Of a stretch of DNA of 15,526 bases, positions 1-6,112 are shown piece by piece (the first letter of the stretch is position 1; the number at the start of each line of letters is the position of its first letter). This stretch comes from an uncultured bacterium. GTDB taxonomy: Bacteria; Actinomycetota; Coriobacteriia; Coriobacteriales; Coriobacteriaceae. The notes under the pieces were generated by a model. It did no database searches. It saw only the letters and a list, made by a program, of their open reading frames with translations, and had not been told where the DNA came from. A program made the position numbers and the translations under genes. The DNA is taken from NCBI GenBank assembly GCA_905214905.1, contig CAJMNK010000050.1, forward strand, positions 1-15,526. Reading direction: 5' to 3'.

Positions 1-65
1 CTGGAAAACGCTTCGCGTTTCCTCAGCTCCGCACCCTTGCGGGTTCGAATCCCTCCGCTTGCCCA
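1..65 (+). tRNA. Possible 3' part of a tRNA (Ser-GGA-like), cut by the window edge
   Basis: A T-loop-like TTCGAAT (44-50) is followed by CCCTC, an acceptor-like CGCTTGC and a possible CCA at 63-65. The first seven bases, CTGGAAA, match the usual anticodon loop of tRNA-Ser(GGA). However, the T-stem GCGGG/CCCTC contains a C-T mismatch, the spacing to a CCA end is one base off, and the region between loop and T-arm is long without a clear variable-arm stem. The 5' half lies outside the window, so neither identity nor integrity can be settled here. A terminator follows directly, which fits the end of an RNA gene. Confidence 0.4.
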
Positions 66-71
66 CAAGAA

Positions 72-110
72 AGCGCCCTGGGCCGTTATGGGCTTAGGGC
101 GCTCAGTTTT
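72..110. terminator. Bidirectional hairpin terminator between two convergent tRNA genes
   Basis: AGCGCCCT (72-79) pairs perfectly with AGGGCGCT (96-103), with further weak pairing inside. A TTTT run follows on the plus strand (107-110), and a TTTCTT run follows on the minus strand. It lies between the rightward tRNA-like sequence and the leftward tRNA-Gln, so it can end transcription from both sides. Confidence 0.65.
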
Positions 111-112
111 AA

Positions 113-187
113 TGGCTGGGACGGAGGGATTCGAACCCCCAACAGCCGGCACCAAAAACCGGAGTTCTACCGTTGAACTACGTCCCA
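113..187 (-). tRNA. tRNA-Gln (anticodon UUG)
   Basis: Read on the minus strand, acceptor TGGGACG pairs with CGTCCCA, followed by discriminator G and an encoded CCA (113-115). The D-arm has TAGTTCAACGGTAGA. The anticodon stem CCGGT/GCCGG closes the loop TTTTGGT with anticodon TTG. The T-arm is GGGGGTTCGAATCCCTC. All arms fold as expected, and discriminator G is right for glutamine. It starts 38 bp after the stop of the peptidoglycan-binding gene on the same strand; a small hairpin (197-212) lies in the gap. Confidence is high because every arm and the anticodon can be read directly. Confidence 0.93.
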
Positions 188-225
188 ATGTTTGGCGTTG
201 CCCAAAAGCAACTCGTCTAGTTTAC

Positions 226-1131
226 CTAATCTGCGAGGGCATCGCAAACGCCGTCGAGTAGGCGTACGGCGAGGGTCTGCGCGTCGCTGGCCGTAAAGGT
301 GCCGTTGTAACGCGTCATGCCGGTGAGCTCGATGCGAATTCGTGCCGGCTTTTGCTGTGCGGCGACATTGGCGGTACGGATGCGCTGGGCCAGGTTGTGG
401 CACTCGGCGAGGGCGATCGTGGCGCGCGGGGCGGCGTCTGCAGGCAACTCGTCGCTTGCGATCTCGAGCACCAGGTCGACATCGGTCGGAACCTCGGAAT
501 CGCAAAGCATCATGCCGCTGCTGTCGGTCGTCGCCGTGGCGATGTTCCACATGCGCGATGCTACGCTGCGCGCGATAGGGTCCTCGCCGATGACGGCAAT
601 CTGGAAACGCTCGAGCACGTTGGCGGCGCGCGCAAAACCGATGCGAGACTCGGCTTCGGTGACCGAGGGCTTGCCCTCCCACACATGGTGCAGGCGGTTG
701 ATGTAGGCGTAGGTGTCCTGGAAGGCCATGCCGTCGGCAAACAGGCCGACATTTTCCTGGAACTGCTGCAGGGCGGCCTCGGTATGCGGACCAAAGTAGC
801 CGTCGTCTTCGCCACAGGCAAAGCCCAAAACGTTGAGAGCGCGCTGCAGGGCCTGCACATCGGCGCCATGGAAATTGGGCATGCGCAGATACAGGGTGCG
901 GTCGCCCAGCTTATACGAGGCGTCGACCAGGGCGCTCCAACAGGGGATATCGACGGCATGACCGGCAGCAAGGCCGCTGTCGAGCCTGAAGGTGCTGACG
1001 GCCTGCTCGGTGGTGGTGCCAAAGCGCTTGTCGACAACCTCGGCGTCATCGATTGTATAGCCGAGCTGCAGAAGGCGGGACTGGACGTCCTCGACGGCTG
1101 CTCCCTGCATGCCCGTGGTAATAGGTTCCAT
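226..1131 (-). CDS. CwlM-like protein: two peptidoglycan-binding repeats plus degenerate amidase-like domain
   Basis: This 301-aa protein has no signal peptide or membrane segment, so it is probably cytosolic. Residues about 7-68 and 87-145 are two PG_binding_1 repeats (LQLGYTIDD...FGTTTEQAVSTFR and LNVLGFACGEDDGYFGPHTEAALQQFQ). The linker ASYKLGDRTLY closely resembles the same place in mycobacterial CwlM (my recall of that family). From about residue 170 the pattern FQIAVIGEDPIARSVASRM...DVDLVLEIASDEL follows the amidase_3 fold, but the metal-binding His and Glu of the IDPGHGG and SIHAN motifs are missing. Mycobacterial CwlM lacks amidase activity and regulates MurA; a similar regulatory role is inference. 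The start at 1131 is preceded by AAAGGGG at normal spacing. A candidate promoter is TTGCTA-18-TATAAA on the minus strand (1229 to 1200). Confidence 0.75.
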   Translation of the reverse strand: MEPITTGMQGAAVEDVQSRLLQLGYTIDDAEVVDKRFGTTTEQAVSTFRLDSGLAAGHAVDIPCWSALVDASYKLGDRTLYLRMPNFHGADVQALQRALNVLGFACGEDDGYFGPHTEAALQQFQENVGLFADGMAFQDTYAYINRLHHVWEGKPSVTEAESRIGFARAANVLERFQIAVIGEDPIARSVASRMWNIATATTDSSGMMLCDSEVPTDVDLVLEIASDELPADAAPRATIALAECHNLAQRIRTANVAAQQKPARIRIELTGMTRYNGTFTASDAQTLAVRLLDGVCDALAD

Positions 1132-1199
1132 GAACGAACCCCTTTCGGCGTACCATTCGTACTATTTTGAGCGTGTGTCGGATAGACAACGCGAGACAA

Positions 1200-1229
1200 T
1201 TTATAAACATGCACTCAATAGTGTAGCAA
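1200..1229 (-). promoter_or_regulatory. Candidate sigma-70-type promoter for the peptidoglycan-binding gene
   Basis: On the minus strand, TTGCTA (1229-1224) and TATAAA (1205-1200) are separated by 18 bp, about 70 bp upstream of the start codon at 1131. The spacing and -10 are good and the -35 matches 4 of 6. A second possibility, with TTGTCT about 50 bp before the gene, is weaker. No functional evidence exists in the sequence alone. Confidence 0.35.
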
Positions 1230-1270
1230 CTTGTACCCAAACTCGCTGCCCACAGGTTTTATGACCCCCG

Positions 1271-2296
1271 CTAGTTAAGACGCTCCACAAAGAAATCTGC
1301 CATTGAGAGGAAGAGCTCGCGCGCATGCGGGTCGAGCTCGACGCCTTCGATAGCGGCCTTGGCCTTAGCGGTCAGGTCGAGCGCATAGGTGTGGGCGTAA
1401 TCGATGGAGCCGGTCTCCTGGAAGATCTCCACGGCGCGTGCGAGCTGCGCAGGGTCCTCGGTGCCCGAGGAAAGGATTGCCTCGATCTCGTCGTGATAGC
1501 GCTCGTCTGACAGGGCATGCACGGCAACGAGGGTGCGCTTGCCCTCGGTGATATCGGTGCGGAAGTCCTTGTTGGCGGCCTCCTTGGTGCCGATCAAGTT
1601 GAGCAGGTCGTCTTGAATCTGGAAGGCAAGGCCCGTGTGCAGCCCAAAGGCGCGCAGTGCCTCAATCTGCTCTTCGCTGCCGCCGCCGATAATGGCTCCG
1701 GCGGCAAGCGGCGTCGCTCCGCTGTAGTACGCGGTCTTGTGCGTCGCCATGTCCAGATAATCGTCGACCGAAATGTCAAAGCGCTCGTCGCGGACCCAGC
1801 CCAGGTCGAGCGCTTGGCCCTCGATGGTACGGACGATCATCTCGGTAAGCTCGTGGAGCACGTGAAGCTTCACGTCTGCGTTGAGTGTGGGGTCGTCGAG
1901 AACCGTCTTGGTGACCATGGTGAGCGCCAGGTCACCGCAGTTGATGGCAAGACCGGTGCCCTCGGTAAGGTGCATGCAGGGCTTGCCGCGACGAATCTGC
2001 CCGTTGTCGGCGATGTCGTCGTGGATGAGTGCGCCCGACTGAAAGTGCTCGATGGCCGCCGCTGCGCTGCGGGCGCTCTCAAAGCTGCCGCCTACCGCAG
2101 TGGCGGCGAGCATGCAGATGAGCGGGCGGTGGCGCTTGCCAGCGTTTGCCGTAAATGCCGAGAGCGGGGTATACAGGTAGCGCTCGATATCGGCGGAAGT
2201 CGCCTGTCCGTCAAAGAACGTGGCCAGATAGTCGTTAATCTGGTCAAAGTGCTGGGCTAAAAAGCTGGTAAACGGACTGGACACGGGTTCTCGCAT
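1271..2296 (-). CDS. trans-Polyprenyl (geranylgeranyl-type) diphosphate synthase
   Basis: This 341-aa cytosolic enzyme of the FPP/GGPP synthase family condenses isopentenyl diphosphate with allylic diphosphates to make isoprenoid chains for menaquinone or lipid carriers. The first Asp-rich motif is DDIAD (about 93-97), followed by GQIRRGKP with its binding arginines. GKRHRP is in the N-terminal part, KTA is near 177, and the second Asp-rich region is QIQDDLLN (about 216-223). The last Asp of each DDxxD is changed or shifted (DDLLN), which still leaves the first two metal-binding aspartates. Small residues (G, A) five and four positions before DDIAD suggest a product longer than C15; this is a weak inference. 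It lies 115 bp downstream of the PTS gene on the same strand. No strong ribosome site precedes the ATG (only AAAGA), so a nearby GTG at codon 5 is an alternative start. Confidence 0.88.
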   Translation of the reverse strand: MREPVSSPFTSFLAQHFDQINDYLATFFDGQATSADIERYLYTPLSAFTANAGKRHRPLICMLAATAVGGSFESARSAAAAIEHFQSGALIHDDIADNGQIRRGKPCMHLTEGTGLAINCGDLALTMVTKTVLDDPTLNADVKLHVLHELTEMIVRTIEGQALDLGWVRDERFDISVDDYLDMATHKTAYYSGATPLAAGAIIGGGSEEQIEALRAFGLHTGLAFQIQDDLLNLIGTKEAANKDFRTDITEGKRTLVAVHALSDERYHDEIEAILSSGTEDPAQLARAVEIFQETGSIDYAHTYALDLTAKAKAAIEGVELDPHARELFLSMADFFVERLN

Positions 2297-2411
2297 TCTT
2301 TGATAGGTTGCATCGTTGCATTATGCAGACAACATATTGCCACATTAGGGCGTCGAGCGCGGCGGTTGAAGACGATTGGTCCATGCGGCCGCAAGTGCGG
2401 TAGGGGCTTGG

Positions 2412-4862
2412 CTAGATAAGCCCAAAGTGTTCGAGCGCGGTGACGACGCCGTCGTGGTCGATGCTGTCGGTGACATAGTCGGCCTTTTCCTTGAGGAAGT
2501 CCGGCGCATTGCCCATGGCGATACCGACATCGACGGCGTTCATCAGCGAGACGTCATTGCTGGCGTCGCCGATGCCGTATACGGTTCCGTGGTGGGGGTC
2601 GAGAGCGTCGAGTACGGACTGGATACCCTCGCGCTTGGTACATTCGCGAGGCGAAATCTCGGTCACTTCGAGCTCGAGCTCGTTAAAGCAGAGCAGCGGC
2701 TCAAACGTTTGATCCTGAGCGATGCGGTTGGCAAGCGACGTGGACATTAAGATCTTGTAGGCGCTGTAATGTTGCAGCTGCGTAATTGCATCGCCCACGG
2801 TGCGGGCATATCCGGGGGCGTCGGGCGCATCGGCACCCATGCGAACGACGCCATTGAGTCCCTCAAAACGAATCACTTCGTCCGATTGCTCAAGAATGGG
2901 AGCAAGACGCTGCAGCATACCGGGCGTCATCGCCAAATCGCGGATCACGTGTCCCTCAAGTTCGACATAGCCACCCGCGAGGCAGACGATGCCGGTCCAG
3001 GGCAGCTCGAGCAGCTTTGGATGGATGCAGCTCAGCGTGCGCCCTGTGCAGATAAACGCCATATTGCCCTTGGCGACAAAATCACGGATGGCTTGCGAGA
3101 CCGCTTCATTGGGATAGGGGGAGAGGTCTCGCTCGCTCTCGGGAAGCTCTTGTGCCACTCGAGGGTCTTGCCAGGCGAGTGTTCCGTCGATATCGAAGAA
3201 GCAGATATCGCCGCGCTTATGGGCTGCGCTGGCGGCAGGGGAGGCCGAGGTGGTGGGCACAAATCCCGGCTCGAGGCCCATGATCTGGTCAAAATGCTCT
3301 TTAACGCGGGGAACGGAGATGCCAATAATCACCTGGGCGGTCTTGCCCGTAATGATGAGGCCCTTGGCGCCCACCGCGACAAACGACGCATTATCTGCAA
3401 CGATGGAAGGGTCTGCGACCTCGACGCGCAGGCGCGTGGCGCAGTTGGTTGCGCCCACGATATTGCCAACGCCACCTAAAAGCTGAATTACCCGCTCAGC
3501 GAGGACGTGATCTTGATCGGATTGAATACTGACCTCGCCATTGGGAGATTGCTCTTTGGCAAAGCCGCTTCCCGTTAAACGATCGATTGCCGCGCGATTG
3601 GAGACATGATCCTCGCGGCCCGGCGTCTTAAGGTCATAGACCAAGATGAGTGCTCGAAAACTAACAAAAAAGATGAGGCTAAAGGCAAGACCGATACCGA
3701 GCGCCAAAAGGTAGGAGCCGGCATGCATTCGCATGAGTGGGATGAAGTTGAAGGCCGTCATTTCCATGAGACCGCCCGAGAAGATGCCGACGATACCGAA
3801 GAAGTTCATGGTCATGGCAAGGCAGGAGGATAGGACGGCGTAGAGCAAAAAGAGTCCAGGATAGGTGAACATAAAGAGAAACTCGAGCGGCTCGGTGACG
3901 CCGCAGACCACCGAGGCGACGATGGCGGGCAAAAGGATGACTTTAAGGCCGGCGCGGCGTTCGGGTTTGGCGGTGAAATAGAATGCTGCCGCGATGGCGG
4001 GAAGGCCAAAGAGCTTGCCCCAGCCGGTGGCGGTAAAACCTGCCCAGGGCGCAAGTTCATTTAAAGGGCGCGTGCTATGGGAGAGAATGGGGAGCAGGTT
4101 GGTCCACGTGGCGTAAATACCGTCGTGAATGACCAGATTGTCGTAATAGATGGGCATATAGAGCAGATGGTGCAGCCCCATGGGCTCGAGCGCTCGCTCC
4201 AAAAACACAAAGATGCCCACGCCGAAGGGGCCGACGCCCGCAAGTGCGTGGCGCAGCGTTTCGGTCACAGCGTATGCGAAGGGCACGATGGCGGCCGAGA
4301 TGGCGGCAAGGGCAAACACGGCAAAAAAGCTGATGAGGTAGACCAGCGAGGAACCCGAGAAGGTGCCGAGCCAATCGGGAACCTTGGCATCGTAGAAACG
4401 GTCATGGATGGCGACGACGGTTGCCGATACCGCCAGCGGGCCGATAATGCCGGTGTCGAGCGTCTTGATGCCGTCGATGACGGTGATACCGCTGGCGGGG
4501 GTCAAAGATGATGGGTACTTAAGCCCAAGGTTGTCGCCGCTCAGCTTAATGATCTCGCTCAAAAAGAAGCAATAGGCAAAATAGGCCACGAGTGCCTCGA
4601 GGCAGCAGCGCGCCGGTTGCTTTTGGGCAAGGCCGATAGGCAGCGCTACGGCAAAAAGGAGCGGGAGACGTTTAAAGACCGTCCACGAGCCGCGCTGGAT
4701 GATGGTCCAGAAAACGTACCAAGGGGTTCCGTATACGGCGAGATCGCCGACGATGTCTACGGTCGTGGCGAGAGCGGAGATGCCGACCATGAGGCCTGAT
4801 ATAGAAAACAGCATGGCGGGCGCGAACATGGCTCCGCCAAAGCGTTGGATTTTCTGCAGCAT
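2412..4862 (-). CDS. Alpha-glucoside PTS permease EIICB fused to a HAD (Cof-type) phosphatase
   Basis: This 816-aa membrane protein has three parts. EIIC (about 1-420) begins MLQKIQRFGGAMFAP and contains GIKTLDTGIIGP, GLHHLLY and GVTEPLEFLFMF (about 321-332), close to GlvC/AglA-type alpha-glucoside permeases. EIIB (about 445-530) carries the phosphorylated cysteine in NCATRLR (Cys474). After a Ser/Ala/Pro linker comes a HAD domain (about 549-816) with all four motifs: FFDIDGTLA (Asp557/Asp559), ICTGR, Lys743 in TKREG, and GIGDASNDVSLM. EIICB should import and phosphorylate maltose-like sugars using an EIIA supplied from elsewhere. The HAD part resembles sugar-phosphatases and could dephosphorylate the imported sugar; that coupling is inference. 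I chose the internal ATG at 4862 over the one at 4898 because the family starts there and GGAAGG lies at good spacing. No 6-phospho-alpha-glucosidase is nearby. It is divergent from the GntR gene. Confidence 0.88.
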   Translation of the reverse strand: MLQKIQRFGGAMFAPAMLFSISGLMVGISALATTVDIVGDLAVYGTPWYVFWTIIQRGSWTVFKRLPLLFAVALPIGLAQKQPARCCLEALVAYFAYCFFLSEIIKLSGDNLGLKYPSSLTPASGITVIDGIKTLDTGIIGPLAVSATVVAIHDRFYDAKVPDWLGTFSGSSLVYLISFFAVFALAAISAAIVPFAYAVTETLRHALAGVGPFGVGIFVFLERALEPMGLHHLLYMPIYYDNLVIHDGIYATWTNLLPILSHSTRPLNELAPWAGFTATGWGKLFGLPAIAAAFYFTAKPERRAGLKVILLPAIVASVVCGVTEPLEFLFMFTYPGLFLLYAVLSSCLAMTMNFFGIVGIFSGGLMEMTAFNFIPLMRMHAGSYLLALGIGLAFSLIFFVSFRALILVYDLKTPGREDHVSNRAAIDRLTGSGFAKEQSPNGEVSIQSDQDHVLAERVIQLLGGVGNIVGATNCATRLRVEVADPSIVADNASFVAVGAKGLIITGKTAQVIIGISVPRVKEHFDQIMGLEPGFVPTTSASPAASAAHKRGDICFFDIDGTLAWQDPRVAQELPESERDLSPYPNEAVSQAIRDFVAKGNMAFICTGRTLSCIHPKLLELPWTGIVCLAGGYVELEGHVIRDLAMTPGMLQRLAPILEQSDEVIRFEGLNGVVRMGADAPDAPGYARTVGDAITQLQHYSAYKILMSTSLANRIAQDQTFEPLLCFNELELEVTEISPRECTKREGIQSVLDALDPHHGTVYGIGDASNDVSLMNAVDVGIAMGNAPDFLKEKADYVTDSIDHDGVVTALEHFGLI

Positions 4863-4900
4863 AATATGCCTTCCGGATGCAACATGCTGTGCGAGCAAGA

Positions 4901-4926
4901 ACGTTTAAACAATGAACTCATTGTAG
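4901..4926 (-). promoter_or_regulatory. Candidate promoter and operator of the PTS-HAD gene
   Basis: ACGTTTAAACAA (4901-4912) matches the shared palindrome TTGTTTAAACAA in 10 of 12 bases. It overlaps a second perfect dyad, CAATGA-AC-TCATTG (4910-4923). On the minus strand a -10-like TACAAT (4925-4920) sits just upstream, so the palindrome would lie over the transcription start, as expected for repression. The -35 is not clear. Confidence 0.5.
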
Positions 4927-4993
4927 AGGACTGGCTGCTTGCCGCATTGACGGTTTTGATTCGGTCCGATTTGGGTTTCGGGGGAACCGTCGA

Positions 4994-5053
4994 CGGTAAA
5001 TAATCCGTACTTTACCGATAATCGGTTTAAACAACTTTAAGAAATGCTATCGT
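4994..5053 (+). promoter_or_regulatory. Nested dyads and candidate promoter of the GntR gene
   Basis: Three overlapping dyads are seen: CGGTAAA (4994-5000) with TTTACCG (5011-5017); ACCGAT-A-ATCGGT (5014-5026); and CGGTTTAAACAA (5023-5034), a 10-of-12 match to the shared palindrome. A -10 of the extended type, TGCTATCGT (5045-5053), lies 17 bp after GTTTAA, so the palindrome covers the -35 position. This suggests autoregulation of the GntR gene; binding by its own product is inference. Confidence 0.5.
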
Positions 5054-5086
5054 GCCTAGCCATACATATTCATTAGAGGTGAAATC

Positions 5087-5806
5087 ATGCCAAAAGCGAT
5101 TTACGAAGGAATCTACCGCGAGATCCGTTCGCGCATCATCAACGGGACCTATGCGTTTCAGGAGATGCTGCCAACCGAAGCCGAGCTGACCGCGGAGTTT
5201 GGCTGCACGCGCAATACCGTTCGACGCGCCTTGAGCATGCTGGCCGACCAGATGTTTGTGCAGCCTATACACGGTAAGGGCGTGCGCGTTATTTGGCTTA
5301 AGGGCGAAACCGACATGCTGGGCGCACTCGAAGAGGTTGAGTCGTTTGGCGAGTTCGCAAAACGCAACAATGCCGTCGCATCGACCGAGGTCAAGTCTTT
5401 TGAACATTTGATTTGCACTGAGCAACTCTCTCGTCGCCTGGGCTTTAAGGTGGGCGAGGAGCTGATTCGCGTCGTGCGTGTCCGAAGCCTCAACGGCAGC
5501 GCGCGCCAAGTGGACCATGGCTACTTTTTGGCGTCGATCGCCAAGGGCCTGACCCCCGAGATCGCGGCGGATTCTATCTACGGCTATCTGGAGCACAAGC
5601 GCGGCGTCAAAGTGATGGCGAGCCGTCGTACGGTGAGTGTCGAGCTCGCCAACGATGAGGACTGCAGCTATCTGGACCTTGGCAAGTACAACTGCGTCGC
5701 CGTCATGGAGAGCCAGTCGTACACCTCGGACGGCATTTTGTTCGAGGTCACGCATGCCCGCACGCATCCCGAGATCTTCCACTACCGCGTCAACTCCAAG
5801 CGATAG
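5087..5806 (+). CDS. GntR-family transcriptional regulator with UTRA sensor domain, TreR-like
   Basis: This 239-aa cytosolic DNA-binding protein has a winged helix at residues about 1-70 (IYREIRSRIINGTY, LPTEAELTAEFGCTRNTVRRAL, then the wing VQPIHGKGVRV). The C-terminal 90-235 region fits a UTRA ligand-binding domain (EELIRVVRVRSLNG, ...GILFEVTHARTHPEIF). The head is very like trehalose repressor TreR of Firmicutes. UTRA regulators usually sense a sugar or sugar phosphate, so the PTS product is a reasonable inducer; the exact ligand cannot be read. It is divergent from the PTS-HAD gene and upstream of the ABC operon. A palindrome like the TreR operator occurs before each of these units and before malQ. 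A good AGAGGTG site precedes the ATG. The usual family length is about 235-245 aa, so it is intact. Alternative name: a maltose/alpha-glucoside repressor of the same subfamily. Confidence 0.85.
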   Translation: MPKAIYEGIYREIRSRIINGTYAFQEMLPTEAELTAEFGCTRNTVRRALSMLADQMFVQPIHGKGVRVIWLKGETDMLGALEEVESFGEFAKRNNAVASTEVKSFEHLICTEQLSRRLGFKVGEELIRVVRVRSLNGSARQVDHGYFLASIAKGLTPEIAADSIYGYLEHKRGVKVMASRRTVSVELANDEDCSYLDLGKYNCVAVMESQSYTSDGILFEVTHARTHPEIFHYRVNSKR

Positions 5807-5848
5807 CCGGCTAGCTCGCAGCCTGACGAGACTCATGCCCTCAAAGCG

Positions 5849-5895
5849 AAAACGCCCGGTCAAACCGACGATGCATCGGCTTGATCGGGCGTTTT
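5849..5895 (+). terminator. Terminator after the GntR gene
   Basis: AAAACGCCCG pairs with CGGGCGTTTT, and the inner stretches GTCAA/TTGAT and CCGA/TCGG extend the stem. The arm ends in TTTT, giving a U-run on the plus strand; the symmetric A-run also gives U's on the minus strand. It separates the regulator from the ABC operon promoter. Confidence 0.8.
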
Positions 5896-5917
5896 CTCTG
5901 CATTCGATAATAAATAA

Positions 5918-5929
5918 TTGTTTATACAA
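5918..5929. promoter_or_regulatory. Candidate distal operator of the ABC operon
   Basis: TTGTTTATACAA matches the shared palindrome in 11 of 12 bases and is also close to the TTGTATATACAA operator known for TreR of Bacillus. Its centre is 75 bp (about seven helical turns) upstream of the second site at 5993-6004, a spacing compatible with looping. Another dyad, ACTTG-T-CAAGT, follows at 5931-5941. Confidence 0.5.
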
Positions 5930-5992
5930 AACTTGTCAAGTATCAAGTCGAAATTACCGTTCACCGAAGTTTTTCTACCGCTCTAGTAATAC

Positions 5993-6028
5993 TTGTTCAA
6001 ACAACTAGCCAAATAGCGTATTGTACAA
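5993..6028 (+). promoter_or_regulatory. Candidate promoter and proximal operator of the ABC operon
   Basis: TTGTTCAAACAA (5993-6004) matches the shared palindrome in 11 of 12 bases. A -10-like TATTGT (6019-6024) lies 17 bp after TTCAAA (5996-6001), so the operator overlaps the -35. A short palindrome TTGTACAA (6021-6028) covers the -10. The arrangement fits repression by a dimeric regulator; the promoter call itself is moderate. Confidence 0.45.
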
Positions 6029-6038
6029 GTCAGCAAAA

Positions 6039-6089
6039 GGGGCAAAGTCCCCGAGCCAATCTCCGAAGGCGGCGGCAAAGGGTGCCGCC
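6039..6089 (+). other. Two stem-loops in the leader of the ABC operon
   Basis: GGGG-CAAAGT-CCCC (6039-6052) and GGCGGCA-AAGGG-TGCCGCC (6071-6089) lie in the presumed 5' untranslated leader. The second ends 23 bases before the start codon, just before the ribosome site. Neither is followed by a U-run, so they are not typical terminators. They may stabilise the transcript; no known riboswitch fold was recognised. Confidence 0.4.
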
Positions 6090-6112
6090 ACGGTGTGAAA
6101 GGGTGGATTGTA

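Noticed and set aside
37..261. Small plus-strand frame over both tRNA sequences
   Set aside because: Its N-terminus is the translation of a tRNA 3' end and it crosses the terminator and tRNA-Gln, so it is not a gene.
352..1170. 272-aa plus-strand frame opposite the peptidoglycan-binding gene
   Set aside because: The minus strand shows two recognisable repeats and a ribosome site; the plus frame shows neither.
4863..4898. Upstream ATG adding 12 residues to the PTS gene
   Set aside because: The family begins at MLQKIQRFGGAM, the internal ATG has GGAAGG at proper distance, and the upstream ATG has no comparable site and would overlap the operator region.
5027..5929. 300-aa minus-strand frame opposite the GntR gene
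   Set aside because: It runs through the terminator and promoter of its neighbours and has no domain; the plus strand is a clear GntR/UTRA protein.
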